From: Algoriphagus taiwanensis
GTDB taxonomy: Bacteria; Bacteroidota; Bacteroidia; Cytophagales; Cyclobacteriaceae
Length of the DNA: 64,000 nucleotides
NCBI RefSeq assembly: GCF_036245645.1
Contig: NZ_BTPE01000009.1
Coordinates: forward strand, 1 to 64,000
Direction of reading: 5' to 3'
Shown: positions 26,030-35,109 of the stretch, piece after piece
How positions within the stretch are numbered: the first letter of the stretch is position 1
How the letters are laid out: every line of letters begins with the position of its first letter
Translations under genes and position numbers: made by a program
The notes under the pieces: generated by a model
What the model saw: the letters and a program-made list of their open reading frames with translations, nothing else
The model's database searches: none
What the model was told of the DNA's origin: nothing

Positions 26030-27346
26030 TTGAAAAATTCCTCGACAAGGCAACTTGGGCTGATCACTGTAATTTCCCTGGTGGCAGGAGGAATGATCGG
26101 TTCCGGGATTTTTTCCTTGCCCGCTGTCCTGGGCCAATTGGGAGCAATCAGCCTTTTGGGATGGATTTTGGCCGCAGCCGGGGCTTATACTTTGGCCATC
26201 ATTCTGGGCAAGCTGAGCAAGGCCATTCCTGAAAGCGGCGGATCTTATGCCTACACCAAAACTGCCTTTGGGGATTTGCCCGCTTTCTTGGTCGCTTGGG
26301 GTTATTGGCTTTCCAACTGCAGCACCAATGCCGCCATTGCCCTGGCCTTTACCGGCTATCTGAGTGTACTATTCCCTTTTTTGGAAACCTCCCTTTTTGC
26401 CTTTGGGATGACCGCCTTGGGAGCGATCTGGAGTTTGACCGCCTTAAATTTCTATTCGATCCGCTCTTCGGGCAATCTTCAGGTGCTTACCACTGCCCTG
26501 AAGATTCTTCCTTTGCTGATTGTGGCTATTGGGGGATTCTTTTTCTTTGACAGCACCCACTTTCAGCCTTTGAATCTTTCCGGTGAATCAGATTTTCAGG
26601 CCATTACCACCGCCTCTGTGCTTTGCTTTTTTGCCTTTATGGGGATCGAGGCCGCGACAATTCCTGCAGAAAACATCAAAAACCCAAAGCTTACGATCCC
26701 AAAAGGAACCTTGATTGGAGTGACTTTGGTGGTTTTGCTGTACCTTTTCAGTACGGTTTCACTTTTTGGAGTGCTATCCCCCGCCGAATTGGCAAGCAGT
26801 CTGGCTCCGTTGAGTGATGCAGGAGTTTTGATCTTTGGGAAAAATTCCAGTTATATCATTGCTGTGGGAGCCTGTATTTCCACTTTTGGGGCTCTGAATG
26901 CCTGGATTTTGATTCAGGGTCAAATTTCTTACGCGATGGCCAAAGACGGACTTTTGCCCAAGACCCTAGCAAAGAAAAACCGATTTGGAATCCCCGGAAA
27001 CGGATTGATTTTCTCCAGTCTTTTGGTGACTGTGGTGCTGGTTTTCAACTTCAGTGAGAGCTTTGGCAATCTGTATTCCTTTATGATCCGACTGACCACG
27101 GTGACCTCCTTGTTTTTTTACCTTTCGGCCGCTCTTTCCTTTGGGTATTTCTGTTATCGGGGGCGATTTGGTTTTGTCTGGAACATCAAGACCATCCTTC
27201 TTTCTTTGCTGGGATTAGGATTTAGCGTTTGGTTGTTTGTGGGTTCAGGCTGGGAAGCCATTCTCTGGGGTCTGGGAGGAATAGTGCTGGGCTTACCGGT
27301 GTTTTTTTGGAGTAAAAAGCAAAACCAAAAGCTGAATAGGCCATAA
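26030..27346 (+). CDS. APC-family amino-acid permease
   Basis: The 438-residue membrane protein has about twelve helices. The first carries the APC substrate-binding signature (SLVAGGMIGSGIFSLPAVLG), and helix 6 has 'FFAFMGIEAATIPAENIKNP'. It transports amino acids or amines across the inner membrane, coupled to H+ or by exchange. The start used is TTG at 26030 (MKNSSTRQLGL), the only one that leaves a normal short N-terminus before the first helix. Its 3' end is 7 nt from the convergent elaA gene. Confidence 0.85.
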   Translation: MKNSSTRQLGLITVISLVAGGMIGSGIFSLPAVLGQLGAISLLGWILAAAGAYTLAIILGKLSKAIPESGGSYAYTKTAFGDLPAFLVAWGYWLSNCSTNAAIALAFTGYLSVLFPFLETSLFAFGMTALGAIWSLTALNFYSIRSSGNLQVLTTALKILPLLIVAIGGFFFFDSTHFQPLNLSGESDFQAITTASVLCFFAFMGIEAATIPAENIKNPKLTIPKGTLIGVTLVVLLYLFSTVSLFGVLSPAELASSLAPLSDAGVLIFGKNSSYIIAVGACISTFGALNAWILIQGQISYAMAKDGLLPKTLAKKNRFGIPGNGLIFSSLLVTVVLVFNFSESFGNLYSFMIRLTTVTSLFFYLSAALSFGYFCYRGRFGFVWNIKTILLSLLGLGFSVWLFVGSGWEAILWGLGGIVLGLPVFFWSKKQNQKLNRP

Positions 27347-27353
27347 TTCTTCC

Positions 27354-27803
27354 TCAGGCTTTTCTCACCATCTCGATATGCTCAATCCCGTCTTCGTCGT
27401 AGGTTTCTCCCTCGGCTACAAAGCCCAATGAAGCATAAAATTCCAAGGCGTAAGTCTGCGCTCCCAAGCGGACAGGAACGGGTCCATACAGAGATTCGCA
27501 AGCGGCAATGGCTTCTTCCATTACTTTTCTTCCCAAACCCTTACCCCGATAGGCAGGTGCAGAGACCACCCGTCCAATAGCCACCTCAGCATAAGAAACA
27601 CCCGCAGGCACAATCCGGCAATAGGCGACCAAATCTTCTCCATGATACAGGCTAAGATGATGGCACTTTTGATCCTTATTGTCCATATCCAAAAAGACAC
27701 AGTTTTGCTCCACCACAAATACCTCACTTCGGAGTTGGAGGAGTTCATAGAGCTCTTCGTTGGTCAGTTGGGAAAAGGTTTTTAGCCGGGATTCTAGTTG
27801 CAT
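27354..27803 (-). CDS. elaA: ElaA-family GNAT N-acetyltransferase
   Basis: The 149-residue protein matches ElaA along its length: ELYELLQLRSEVFVVEQNC near the N-terminus, the acetyl-CoA loop VSAPAYRGKGLGRKVMEEAI (R/Q-x-x-G-x-G/A type), and the C-terminal 'YASLGFVAEGETYDEDGIEH'. ElaA proteins are small GNAT enzymes of unknown in vivo substrate. It is monocistronic and converges on the permease gene. Confidence 0.9.
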   Translation of the reverse strand: MQLESRLKTFSQLTNEELYELLQLRSEVFVVEQNCVFLDMDNKDQKCHHLSLYHGEDLVAYCRIVPAGVSYAEVAIGRVVSAPAYRGKGLGRKVMEEAIAACESLYGPVPVRLGAQTYALEFYASLGFVAEGETYDEDGIEHIEMVRKA

Positions 27804-28051
27804 AAGCAGAAAATCTGGTCTGGAGATTTGATTTTACAGAAATCGAAGATAGGCCAAAAGTCCAAAAGAGAGTTTGACTTTTAGCTAAATGGGAGAATTC
27901 CTCTGTTTTACTCCCAAAACCGAAAAAATCAGGAAAAAGGTAACAAGTGGCCTTGCTTTCAGTTATTTTTAAACTAATTGCAACTTTGCTAAGGCCTTTT
28001 AAATCCAATCGTTCGTTTTTTCCAACTATTAAGTGTCCCCCTCTTTTGCTT

Positions 28052-29407
28052 ATGAAGCCCAAAATTTCCAGTTCCCGAAAAATCACCGTCGCCTATCTTT
28101 GCGCAATTCTTTGGTCTTTTTGTTTTCCTGCCTGGTCACAGGAACCCGCCCGGACCGTATTTCAGGGAGTTCGGGTCTTTGATGGCAGCACGGGTACACT
28201 TTCTCCCGCCCAAAATGTACTGATCGAAAACAATACCATCCTGCAGGTCAGCAGAGAATGGACACAGGAAATGAAAACTGCCCCAACAAAAATCGATGGT
28301 AAAGGAAAAACCTTGATTCCGGGATTGATCGATGTGCATTTGCATTTGGTTTTTGGGTCTCTGAGTATGGTAGAGATGCTTTCTCCCGGCTTGAATCAGG
28401 AGGGAATAATGAACAAAGCCGGAAAAGGGGCCGAGGAAATGCTGATGAGGGGCTTTACCAGCGTCAGAGATGTGGGAGGCCCGATTTTCCCATTGAAAAA
28501 TGCGATAGATCAGGGCAAAATTTTAGGACCCAGAGTATGGCCCTCCGGAGCAATAATCAGTCAGACAGCCGGACACGGGGACTTTCGCACTCCTGATGAG
28601 CGATCGAGGAAGTTTTTTGGCACTCCTTCTCGGGCAGAACTTTTTGGAGCGACTTTCATAGCCGACGGAAAGCCGGAAGTGCTTACCGCAGTGAGGGAAA
28701 ACCTCCGTTTTGGAGCCAGTCAGATCAAGCTGATGGCCGGAGGAGGTACTTCTTCAGCTTATGACCCGATAGACGTGACTCAGTACACCTTGGAGGAAAT
28801 GCAGGCTGCGGTCGAAGCTGCGGAAGATTGGGGTACCTATGTCACGGTCCATGCCTATACCGACCGAGCGGTGCAAAAAGCCATTCAGGCCGGGGTGAGA
28901 TGCGTGGAACATGGGCAGATGGTATCTGAGGAAACCCTGCAATTGATGGCTGAAAAGGGCATTTGGCTGAGTCTTCAAAACCTGATGGAAGACAGTCCCA
29001 ATATGGACCCTGCCCGGAGAGAGAAAAGAAAGCCCGTCCTGGAAGGACAGAAAAAAGTCTGGGCTAAGGCCAAGGAATTGGGAGTGAAATTGGCTTGGGG
29101 AACGGATTTCCTCTTCGAACCTGAGCTCAATCGAGAGCAGAATGCCTACATTCTAAAGCTTCAGGAGTGGTTTTCTCCTGCAGAAATCCTGAAAATGATT
29201 ACCCACGACAATGCCCAACTTTTGGCCCTTTCCGGGAATAGAAGTCCGTATCGGGGGGAATTGGGCGTGGTCAAAACCGGGGCTTTGGCAGATTTGATTT
29301 TGGTTGACGGGAATCCCTTGGAGGATCTTTCCCTCCTAGCCCAACCAGAGGAAAAATTTCTGGTCATTATGAAAGACGGAAAAGTGGTCAAGAACAGGCT
29401 GAAGTGA
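28052..29407 (+). CDS. Secreted amidohydrolase (imidazolonepropionase/prolidase-like)
   Basis: The start at 28052 is chosen because it directly gives a signal peptide (MKPKISSSRKITVAYLC... ending PAWSQ); the frame is open upstream to GTG at 27947 without any conserved content. The 451-residue enzyme has the metal-binding HxH after strand 1 (GLIDVHLHL), the later His set in VHAYTDRAVQKAIQAG and CVEHGQMV, and the catalytic Asp in WGTDFLFEPE. The family hydrolyses C-N bonds such as those of Xaa-Pro dipeptides or related amides. A periplasmic dipeptidase role is plausible but not shown. Monocistronic. Confidence 0.82.
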   Translation: MKPKISSSRKITVAYLCAILWSFCFPAWSQEPARTVFQGVRVFDGSTGTLSPAQNVLIENNTILQVSREWTQEMKTAPTKIDGKGKTLIPGLIDVHLHLVFGSLSMVEMLSPGLNQEGIMNKAGKGAEEMLMRGFTSVRDVGGPIFPLKNAIDQGKILGPRVWPSGAIISQTAGHGDFRTPDERSRKFFGTPSRAELFGATFIADGKPEVLTAVRENLRFGASQIKLMAGGGTSSAYDPIDVTQYTLEEMQAAVEAAEDWGTYVTVHAYTDRAVQKAIQAGVRCVEHGQMVSEETLQLMAEKGIWLSLQNLMEDSPNMDPARREKRKPVLEGQKKVWAKAKELGVKLAWGTDFLFEPELNREQNAYILKLQEWFSPAEILKMITHDNAQLLALSGNRSPYRGELGVVKTGALADLILVDGNPLEDLSLLAQPEEKFLVIMKDGKVVKNRLK

Positions 29408-29759
29408 TCCGATCATCCGAAAATCTGACTCTGATTTAAGAATGATTTTGAATTGAAGAGGATAAGGCTCAACCGGCTTGAGTCAACAGTCCGATAGCAA
29501 TCGGAACACAGTACTTTTCATAGTATTAATACCCTTATTTTCTTTAGTCAAAGGGATAAAAATGATTTTTCAGATAATGCAACATGGATATACGGAAATT
29601 TGCCAATAGCTTATCCTAAAGGTCAAAAAGCCGATTAATGGTAAAATTTTTGGGCATCTTCCGTCTTCGGACTTCGGTCTTCCGGCCAATGATTAGTCAA
29701 CTGCCAGAATAGCGCATATCTATCCAATCTAGTTTCCATAGAAAAACCTCCTGTAGCTC
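29408..29759. other. Intergenic region with a 'ttcggtcttcc' repeat
   Basis: No credible gene. At about 29655-29687 lies a short repeat built from cttccgtcttcgg and acttcggtcttccggcc. Its reverse complement theme (gaagtccgaagacggaag) recurs in looser form at 58558-58645. The rest is AT-rich and featureless to me. Confidence 0.6.
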
Positions 29760-30662
29760 TCAGCGCTTTTCCCTTTCCTCCGACCGGAAATAGAAAAAGA
29801 GACAGACGTACATCACGCAGGTGAGCACATGCCATATCGCATGTCCCTGAAAAATGGAATCCGGACCGGTAAACTGGTCCGCAATATCCAAATCCCGTAT
29901 CCGGGAACCCAAAACTAGGGCGACTACCCCTCCCAAAAACCAGCGAAATTGGAGGTGCTTTCCCGGGGTAATGGCACTCACTCCGGCAAAAAGAAATAAG
30001 ATCCCACTCAGGTAGCCTGAGATTTCAGTGAAGGAATACTCCCATTTGTAATAGGTAAAATAAACCGAGCCCAAAATGATCCCCAAGGACAAAAGCGGCC
30101 AAGTGGACAGTATCTGATTGGTTTTTGGAATTCGCATTTTGGGAAGCCAACTCCCAAAGGCAAAGGAAACCAAAGCAATCAGAGTAGCATACATGGCACC
30201 GACGTCACACTGCTGCCCGTAATGCGTCAGGGAGGCATGGAAAAATCCACTTCCCAATCCCAAATAAATCCCGGTCAACCCGAATAGTAAAGTCTGCACA
30301 GGGGCAAAAGTCAGATAGCCCCTTCGGAGTGGCCATTTCCTTTTCCAATCATAAATCCCCAAGGCCAAAGCATAAAAGCCAAAAAGGATATAAACGATAT
30401 TTGACCACGTATTCATCCGGGTCCGGAAAACACTGTCTGAATAGATTCGCTCCCCGTATTCGGGATCAAGAAATTCCGCTGCAGGTTTCCAATCGGTCCA
30501 GACAGGAACGTCCTTTCCCCACCAAAAAATAGCTACAGCTATCAATAGTACGATTCCCGTCCCACCCAAGCCAATGCCGTGTACCCAAGCCGGAAGACTA
30601 TCCAACTTTAACCTTTTGGTCAAGGGAAGAGCAAGTTGCTTAGCGAGTGACTTTCGTGACAT
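29760..30662 (-). CDS. Ceramidase-like (CREST-superfamily) membrane protein
   Basis: The 300-residue integral membrane protein has about seven to eight helices. It contains the CREST/alkaline-ceramidase hallmarks: a Ser/His-containing segment 'GLGSGFFHASLTHYGQQCD' and, near the C-terminus, 'QGHAIWHVLTCVMYVCLFF' with the H-x(3)-H pair that binds zinc. Such enzymes hydrolyse ceramides or related lipid amides. Members of Cytophagales make sphingolipids or sulfonolipids, and this window also carries an alpha-oxoamine synthase (49337), so a lipid-amide hydrolase fits. The gene ends 26 nt upstream of nothing conserved; the sialidase-like gene lies 26 nt upstream on the same strand, so they may be co-transcribed. 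Confidence 0.7.
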   Translation of the reverse strand: MSRKSLAKQLALPLTKRLKLDSLPAWVHGIGLGGTGIVLLIAVAIFWWGKDVPVWTDWKPAAEFLDPEYGERIYSDSVFRTRMNTWSNIVYILFGFYALALGIYDWKRKWPLRRGYLTFAPVQTLLFGLTGIYLGLGSGFFHASLTHYGQQCDVGAMYATLIALVSFAFGSWLPKMRIPKTNQILSTWPLLSLGIILGSVYFTYYKWEYSFTEISGYLSGILFLFAGVSAITPGKHLQFRWFLGGVVALVLGSRIRDLDIADQFTGPDSIFQGHAIWHVLTCVMYVCLFFYFRSEEREKR

Positions 30663-30688
30663 GGGATTGGATTTAACTTGGGTTCAGA

Positions 30689-31909
30689 TTAAAAATTATC
30701 AATAGGTACTGCTGAAATCCCAATGGTAGGCTGATCTCCGGTAATGGTCCAGGCAAAGAAGACCTGATTTCCATAAATTTCCATTTGAGGAAAACCACTC
30801 CGTCTACCGGGATCCATGGAGGCTACTTTTTGCTTTGGAAATGTGTCTCCGGCCCGATTGATCTTTTGCACCATCAAAAAAGTGGAATCTCCGGCCATTT
30901 CCATCCAGGAAACCAATCCTTCCTGCTCGTTGAGCAAGGCCACATCTACCCTACCCAAGGCATCCCGGATGCTGATTACCTGAGGAGGAAAAAAATCCGC
31001 TCCGCTAGTTTCGGAGAATGCGACTTTGACGGCAGATTCCTGATTGACATCGGTAAACCAAGCGGCAAGGACCGTTTGGTTGATAGCTGCTACTTTGGGA
31101 CCATTGACCGGGCAGCCAGTAATCTCCCAACCGTCAGGGTAAATGATTTGGGGTTCGGTCCATTTTCCTTTAACCAATCGGGTGATGGCAATATCCCGGA
31201 TTTCCCGGTCTGAGCGATTTCGATAAAGAATAATCGGCCCCTCAGCGGTCATGGCAGCCGTAGTTTGACAACAATCGCAGGTGCGGGCGTCTAGGAGTTC
31301 GTCCCAAAGGACCTTTCCTTGCAGATTCACCTCTGCCGCCCGAATCGTCATCGCACCTGAGGCTTCATGATTGGAATGATCATGCCCTCCGGAAGTATTT
31401 CTCCCATCCAGCCATGTGACCAGATAGCTGCTGTCGGAATAGGCAATGGAAGTAACAAAACCATGCTCTGTAAGTGTGCTGTCCTGATGAAGCGGTAGTT
31501 GGTTGGTCCACTTGCCATCTGCCGTGGAAAAGGCCTGAAGCTGTATGTCGTAGGAGAAAGTGGCCGGGGAAGACTTTTTCAGAACATGAGCCAGGTAATT
31601 TCCCTTGTTTTCAACGAGTGCCGGAAAGTCCGCCCAGTTCACAAACCAATCCTGCCCTTGGGTGATCATTTCAGGTTCAGACCAGCTTTCATTTTCCCAC
31701 CGGGAGTAGAAAAGTGCTGAAGTGGAGTCATTGACTGAAGAAACAAAGGACAGTAGAAGCTGATCCTCAGATGCAGACAGGACGGGCAGAGAGGCAGGAA
31801 GGTCTCCGGGAAAAGGAATAGACTCGGGTTTCCAGTTGGTTTTCTCCGGGTTTTGGCAGGAAAACCCGAATAGCAATCCACAAATGGCGATAAGCTGAAA
31901 AGATTTCAT
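30689..31909 (-). CDS. Sialidase-like beta-propeller lipoprotein with a CDCC motif
   Basis: Start 31909 gives a proper lipoprotein signal (MKSFQLIAICGLLFGFSC); the frame extends to 31999 but would bury it. The 406-residue protein has repeated propeller-like strands with Asp-box-like turns (SYLVTWLDGR; PIILYRNRSDREIRDI; VLAAWFTDV). Two notable sites are a His-rich loop HDHSNH and the Cys cluster RTCDCCQTT, which together could bind a metal. It is not a proven sialidase, since the Arg triad cannot be confirmed. It lies just upstream of the ceramidase-like gene on the same strand. Confidence 0.65.
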   Translation of the reverse strand: MKSFQLIAICGLLFGFSCQNPEKTNWKPESIPFPGDLPASLPVLSASEDQLLLSFVSSVNDSTSALFYSRWENESWSEPEMITQGQDWFVNWADFPALVENKGNYLAHVLKKSSPATFSYDIQLQAFSTADGKWTNQLPLHQDSTLTEHGFVTSIAYSDSSYLVTWLDGRNTSGGHDHSNHEASGAMTIRAAEVNLQGKVLWDELLDARTCDCCQTTAAMTAEGPIILYRNRSDREIRDIAITRLVKGKWTEPQIIYPDGWEITGCPVNGPKVAAINQTVLAAWFTDVNQESAVKVAFSETSGADFFPPQVISIRDALGRVDVALLNEQEGLVSWMEMAGDSTFLMVQKINRAGDTFPKQKVASMDPGRRSGFPQMEIYGNQVFFAWTITGDQPTIGISAVPIDNF

Positions 31910-32042
31910 TTGATAAAAGTAAGGATTGGAAGAATGGAATGGAGGATTTTTGAAGGTAAAAAGAAACAGAAAACTCAGGCATTTTATACTCTTTACCATT
32001 GGAAAAATTTAACTTATCTGATCAATAAACCCACCCACTACT

Positions 32043-32843
32043 ATGCTTGAAAAAATAATCGTGCCTGTGGATTTCTCTCAGGAAGCAGAAAATGCACTTT
32101 GGTTTGCTGCAGAAATAGGCAAGCGAAAATCTGTCCCGCTTTCCATCATTCATTGCCTATCCGAGTCTGAATCCAGATCGGAAGAAGAGAAAAAAATAAA
32201 GGACCTGAAGGAAAAACTCACCCTGACCTTTGGTTCGGAATTGGCCTGCGATTGGGAATTAACCGATATGGATTTGGTCCATGCCATTAAAAACAGAACG
32301 CTCAATCCGATGAATCATCTCCTTGTAATGGGTACCAAAGGGGCAAGCGGATTGAAAAGAATCCTGATTGGCAGTAATACGGTTCGGGTTATTTCTGAAA
32401 TAAAAACCCCTGTGTTGGTCATTCCGGGAGTGGCCCGGTTTTCGGATTTTGTGAAAAAAGGCAAAAACAGGGTGGTTTTAGCCAGTGATTTGGAAGAAAT
32501 CAAAGATGAGTCCGGAATGAATTTCTTTGAAGAATTCCTGAAACTGATGAACGAACCCAAACTCAGAATTCTGAATGTCCGGCCAAAAAACACTACTCTG
32601 GACTATGAAAAGCGTCTCCTAAGAAAGAGTTTGATTTCTGCTTTTGGAGAGGTGGCAGATACTGAGAAGGCCACGGTTTTCAGCAATAATATCCTGCACG
32701 GGATTCAGTTTTATCTGGAAAAAAATGAAGATACGGGCTTAATTGTTATGATTTCCAAGGATACGGGAGGGCTTTTTCAGCGGCATTTCACCCACGAAAT
32801 GGCTGCCATGACTCATTATCCGCTACTGATTTTGAATGAGTAG
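32043..32843 (+). CDS. Universal stress protein, UspA family, tandem domain
   Basis: The 266-residue cytoplasmic protein has a canonical N-terminal Usp domain (KIIVPVDFSQEAENALWFAA) with the ATP-binding G-x2-G-x9-G-S/T signature (GTKGASGLKRILIGSNT, about 98-114). A degenerate second half (150-266) lacks the clear loop. Usp proteins bind ATP or are induced by stress. Single gene. Confidence 0.9.
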   Translation: MLEKIIVPVDFSQEAENALWFAAEIGKRKSVPLSIIHCLSESESRSEEEKKIKDLKEKLTLTFGSELACDWELTDMDLVHAIKNRTLNPMNHLLVMGTKGASGLKRILIGSNTVRVISEIKTPVLVIPGVARFSDFVKKGKNRVVLASDLEEIKDESGMNFFEEFLKLMNEPKLRILNVRPKNTTLDYEKRLLRKSLISAFGEVADTEKATVFSNNILHGIQFYLEKNEDTGLIVMISKDTGGLFQRHFTHEMAAMTHYPLLILNE

Positions 32844-32975
32844 GTTTAAAAAATCAAGGGGGCGAAAAATATAAATTTGTAGGCTGAACAAGAAAATGCT
32901 CTTTTTTCTAACTTGTATAAGTAATTAGCTTTCAGCGTATCCTGTTCTTTTTTTTCAATTTTTACTTCGAATCAT

Positions 32976-33425
32976 ATGCAACTCACCAAAAACTTTCCGC
33001 TTCGAGAATTGCTCCGATCTCAGACCGCCACACGCTTGGGTTATGACGAGCAATTTTCCCCTGACCCCATCATCATCGACAATCTCCGGCTCCTTTGTGA
33101 GCATGTGCTTCAACCGCTTAGGGATCGATTGGGCCGGGCTGTATTTGTCAATTCCGGCTATCGCAGTCCCCGAGTCAATGCGGCAGTGGGCGGCTCTCGA
33201 ACCAGTCAGCATCTCACAGGACAGGCTGCAGACATCGAAACCGGACATCTGAGCATCGAACAGCTGTATCAGCGGATAAAAAATTCCGATCTGCCTTATG
33301 ATCAGCTCATTCAGGAATTTGATCAATGGGTTCATGTATCCTTTAATCCCCAAGGCGGGAGAAGACAGTGCCTGCGAGCCACTTTTGATGAAAACAGGAA
33401 AGTAAAATACACAGTTGACACCTGA
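32976..33425 (+). CDS. M15-family peptidase (phage/cell-wall D-Ala peptidase type)
   Basis: The 149-residue protein has no signal peptide. It has the zinc-site motif of M15 peptidases SQHLTGQAADIE (S-x-H-x(6)-D) and the second half WVHVSF with the third His. The start 'LTKNFPLRELLRSQTA' and 'VNSGYRSPRVNAAVGG' are typical of Peptidase_M15_3 found in phages and Bacteroidota. These hydrolyse peptidoglycan peptides. Without a signal, export would need a holin or lysis, so a prophage origin is possible, though no phage neighbours are visible. Confidence 0.88.
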   Translation: MQLTKNFPLRELLRSQTATRLGYDEQFSPDPIIIDNLRLLCEHVLQPLRDRLGRAVFVNSGYRSPRVNAAVGGSRTSQHLTGQAADIETGHLSIEQLYQRIKNSDLPYDQLIQEFDQWVHVSFNPQGGRRQCLRATFDENRKVKYTVDT

Positions 33426-33459
33426 AAAGTTGAAAAAGGTCTAGATCAAAGACACGAGC

Positions 33460-34017
33460 TTAGTAAAACTTCAAGTAGTCGATCTGAAGTACAAAGCTTC
33501 CCTCCTGCTTATCGGCCAAAATGAAGCCGATCCGCTGAATCCCTTTCAATTCATCAGGTCTGACGCCTTCCGCTATCGTATTGCCCATTCGGCTGATTTC
33601 CAATTCTTTTAAGGGTATTTTCAAAGTTTGCCATTCTTCACTTTTACCCCCAAACTTCTTTCTGAATTTGGGAAGGTAAAAAGGCGTCTCTTTCTCAATC
33701 AAGAGTTCAAACTTCCGATCGGTGTCAGACTTAAATCGGATTTCGAAAAAGCTAAATTCGGAAAGATCATAGACTCCCAAAGCGCTTCGAAGAGAGACAA
33801 AACCTCCGTTATTCTTCAAAGAAACCGATCCGGAATAGACTACTGCATCTGCAGTGAGTCGGGCTTGGGATTCAGAAAGCCCTCCCATTACCCCATCATT
33901 GATAATGGTCCAACGTCCAAAATCCTTGCCCTCTCCAAAATCAAAAACCAAAGATTTCTCCATCAAAGTGAAATTTAGCTGAATCCAAATAATCCCAAAC
34001 CAAGTGATGATGCCCAT
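33460..34017 (-). CDS. CIA30/NDUFAF1-like protein
   Basis: The 185-residue protein has the CIA30 signature NDGVMGGLSESQA near residues 40-52 and a jelly-roll-like beta pattern ending 'EGSFVLQIDYLKFY'. Related bacterial proteins are of unknown role; the eukaryotic homologue helps complex I assembly. Start uncertain: ATG at 34017 adds 18 hydrophobic residues, whereas ATG at 33963 (MEKSLVFDFGEG) begins right at the domain. Confidence 0.8.
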   Translation of the reverse strand: MGIITWFGIIWIQLNFTLMEKSLVFDFGEGKDFGRWTIINDGVMGGLSESQARLTADAVVYSGSVSLKNNGGFVSLRSALGVYDLSEFSFFEIRFKSDTDRKFELLIEKETPFYLPKFRKKFGGKSEEWQTLKIPLKELEISRMGNTIAEGVRPDELKGIQRIGFILADKQEGSFVLQIDYLKFY

Positions 34018-34121
34018 AATTGGAAAAGGAGTTTTCGGGGAAATTTGTTTTCAATCGCTCCACAAACCTCAAAGGCTGGCTGAAGTCTCGATGCCAAGGA
34101 TTTTGCCTTTTTACCCAAAAT

Positions 34122-34616
34122 TTATCTCCAAAGGCCTTTTTTGGCAGCTCTGGCTTCTTTTTCCAATTTTTGAAATAGCCCCTGATACTTCACATTGGGC
34201 GGGTAAGTGGCCACTTGTGCATAGCCTTCTTTGACGAGCAGAGCATTGACCATGGTGCCTGAGGAAAGATAGGCATAGGCAAGGGTCCGTTTGTATCGGT
34301 CTGTTTTCTGGACATCAAACTCCAGCGTCACCTGTTTATTGAGCAAAAGCCGCTTGGCATATTCACTGGCTTCTTTACCAAAATATTGAGCTTCTCTGTT
34401 GCCTGTTTTCCTGGATTCGGGGGCATTGATACCGATCAATCGTATTTTCTCCTCCTTTCCAGAAGGATATCTAACCCAAAAGGTATCCCCGTCAGAGACT
34501 TTGAACACCGTAACTGATGTGGTTCTCGTTTGGGAGAAAGCGGGTTTTTTGGGGCCAAAAGAAAATAGAATGGCTAGAAGTAAAAGAAAAAAAGGAAGCT
34601 GGCTTTTTGTAATCAT
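34122..34616 (-). CDS. Secreted thermonuclease-family (SNase-like) nuclease
   Basis: The 164-residue protein has a signal peptide (about 1-27, ending AFSQ). Its SNase OB-fold motifs are VFKVSDGDTFWVRY, IRLIGINAPESRK (Asp/Arg site), EYAKRLLLNKQVTLEF and YKRTLAYAYL. The catalytic Asp, Glu and Arg positions appear conserved. It would degrade DNA and RNA outside the cell with Ca2+. Monocistronic. Confidence 0.9.
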   Translation of the reverse strand: MITKSQLPFFLLLLAILFSFGPKKPAFSQTRTTSVTVFKVSDGDTFWVRYPSGKEEKIRLIGINAPESRKTGNREAQYFGKEASEYAKRLLLNKQVTLEFDVQKTDRYKRTLAYAYLSSGTMVNALLVKEGYAQVATYPPNVKYQGLFQKLEKEARAAKKGLWR

Positions 34617-34709
34617 AGCCTAACCTACTGAAAAAAGAAGGCCTAGGTTGTTCCTTGTTTGAAAATATCAGCTTTGGAGAGAAGTTTAGACGGAAATTGT
34701 CCCAAACAT

Positions 34710-35105
34710 TTAATCGGACTTCCACAATTCCAGAAGTCCTCGGAGATTGCTGCCTATTTTTTCGGGATTTTTTTCCAAAATGGCAGCTCCCAAAACCAGA
34801 ATTCCTGCTGCCACATCCATTGCTTTCTGGATATTTTTCAAATCCTTGATCGTATCCTGAATTTCCTTGGTCAGACCCTGGATTTGCTGAATGGAGGTTT
34901 GAGCCTCATCCATGACTAACTGGGCAGCAAAGGCCAACATATCTTCGCCGGATTTAAGAATGGCATATTGAGAATCACTGAGTTCTTTGTTTTCCTCCAA
35001 GCTGAGATCATCCCAATGGGTGTAACGATACTCTCCAATGGCCATTCCTAAAAAATAAAATTGGTCCGAAAGCGTCCGAACTTGTTCGGGAGTGAGTTTT
35101 GCCAT
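34710..35105 (-). CDS. Hypothetical helical protein
   Basis: The 131-residue mostly helical protein has no signal peptide at its start (MAKLTPEQVRTLSDQFYFLG). A C-terminal hydrophobic segment (KAMDVAAGILVLGAAILE, about 95-112) could insert into a membrane. It follows the lipoprotein gene at 35110 by 4 nt, so the two belong to one operon. No family recognised; the pair may form an envelope complex, which is inference. Confidence 0.7.
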   Translation of the reverse strand: MAKLTPEQVRTLSDQFYFLGMAIGEYRYTHWDDLSLEENKELSDSQYAILKSGEDMLAFAAQLVMDEAQTSIQQIQGLTKEIQDTIKDLKNIQKAMDVAAGILVLGAAILEKNPEKIGSNLRGLLELWKSD

Positions 35106-35109
35106 GGTT

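Noticed and set aside
32976..33425. Prophage at the M15 peptidase
   Set aside because: The peptidase is of a type found in phages but no capsid, tail, integrase or holin genes surround it.
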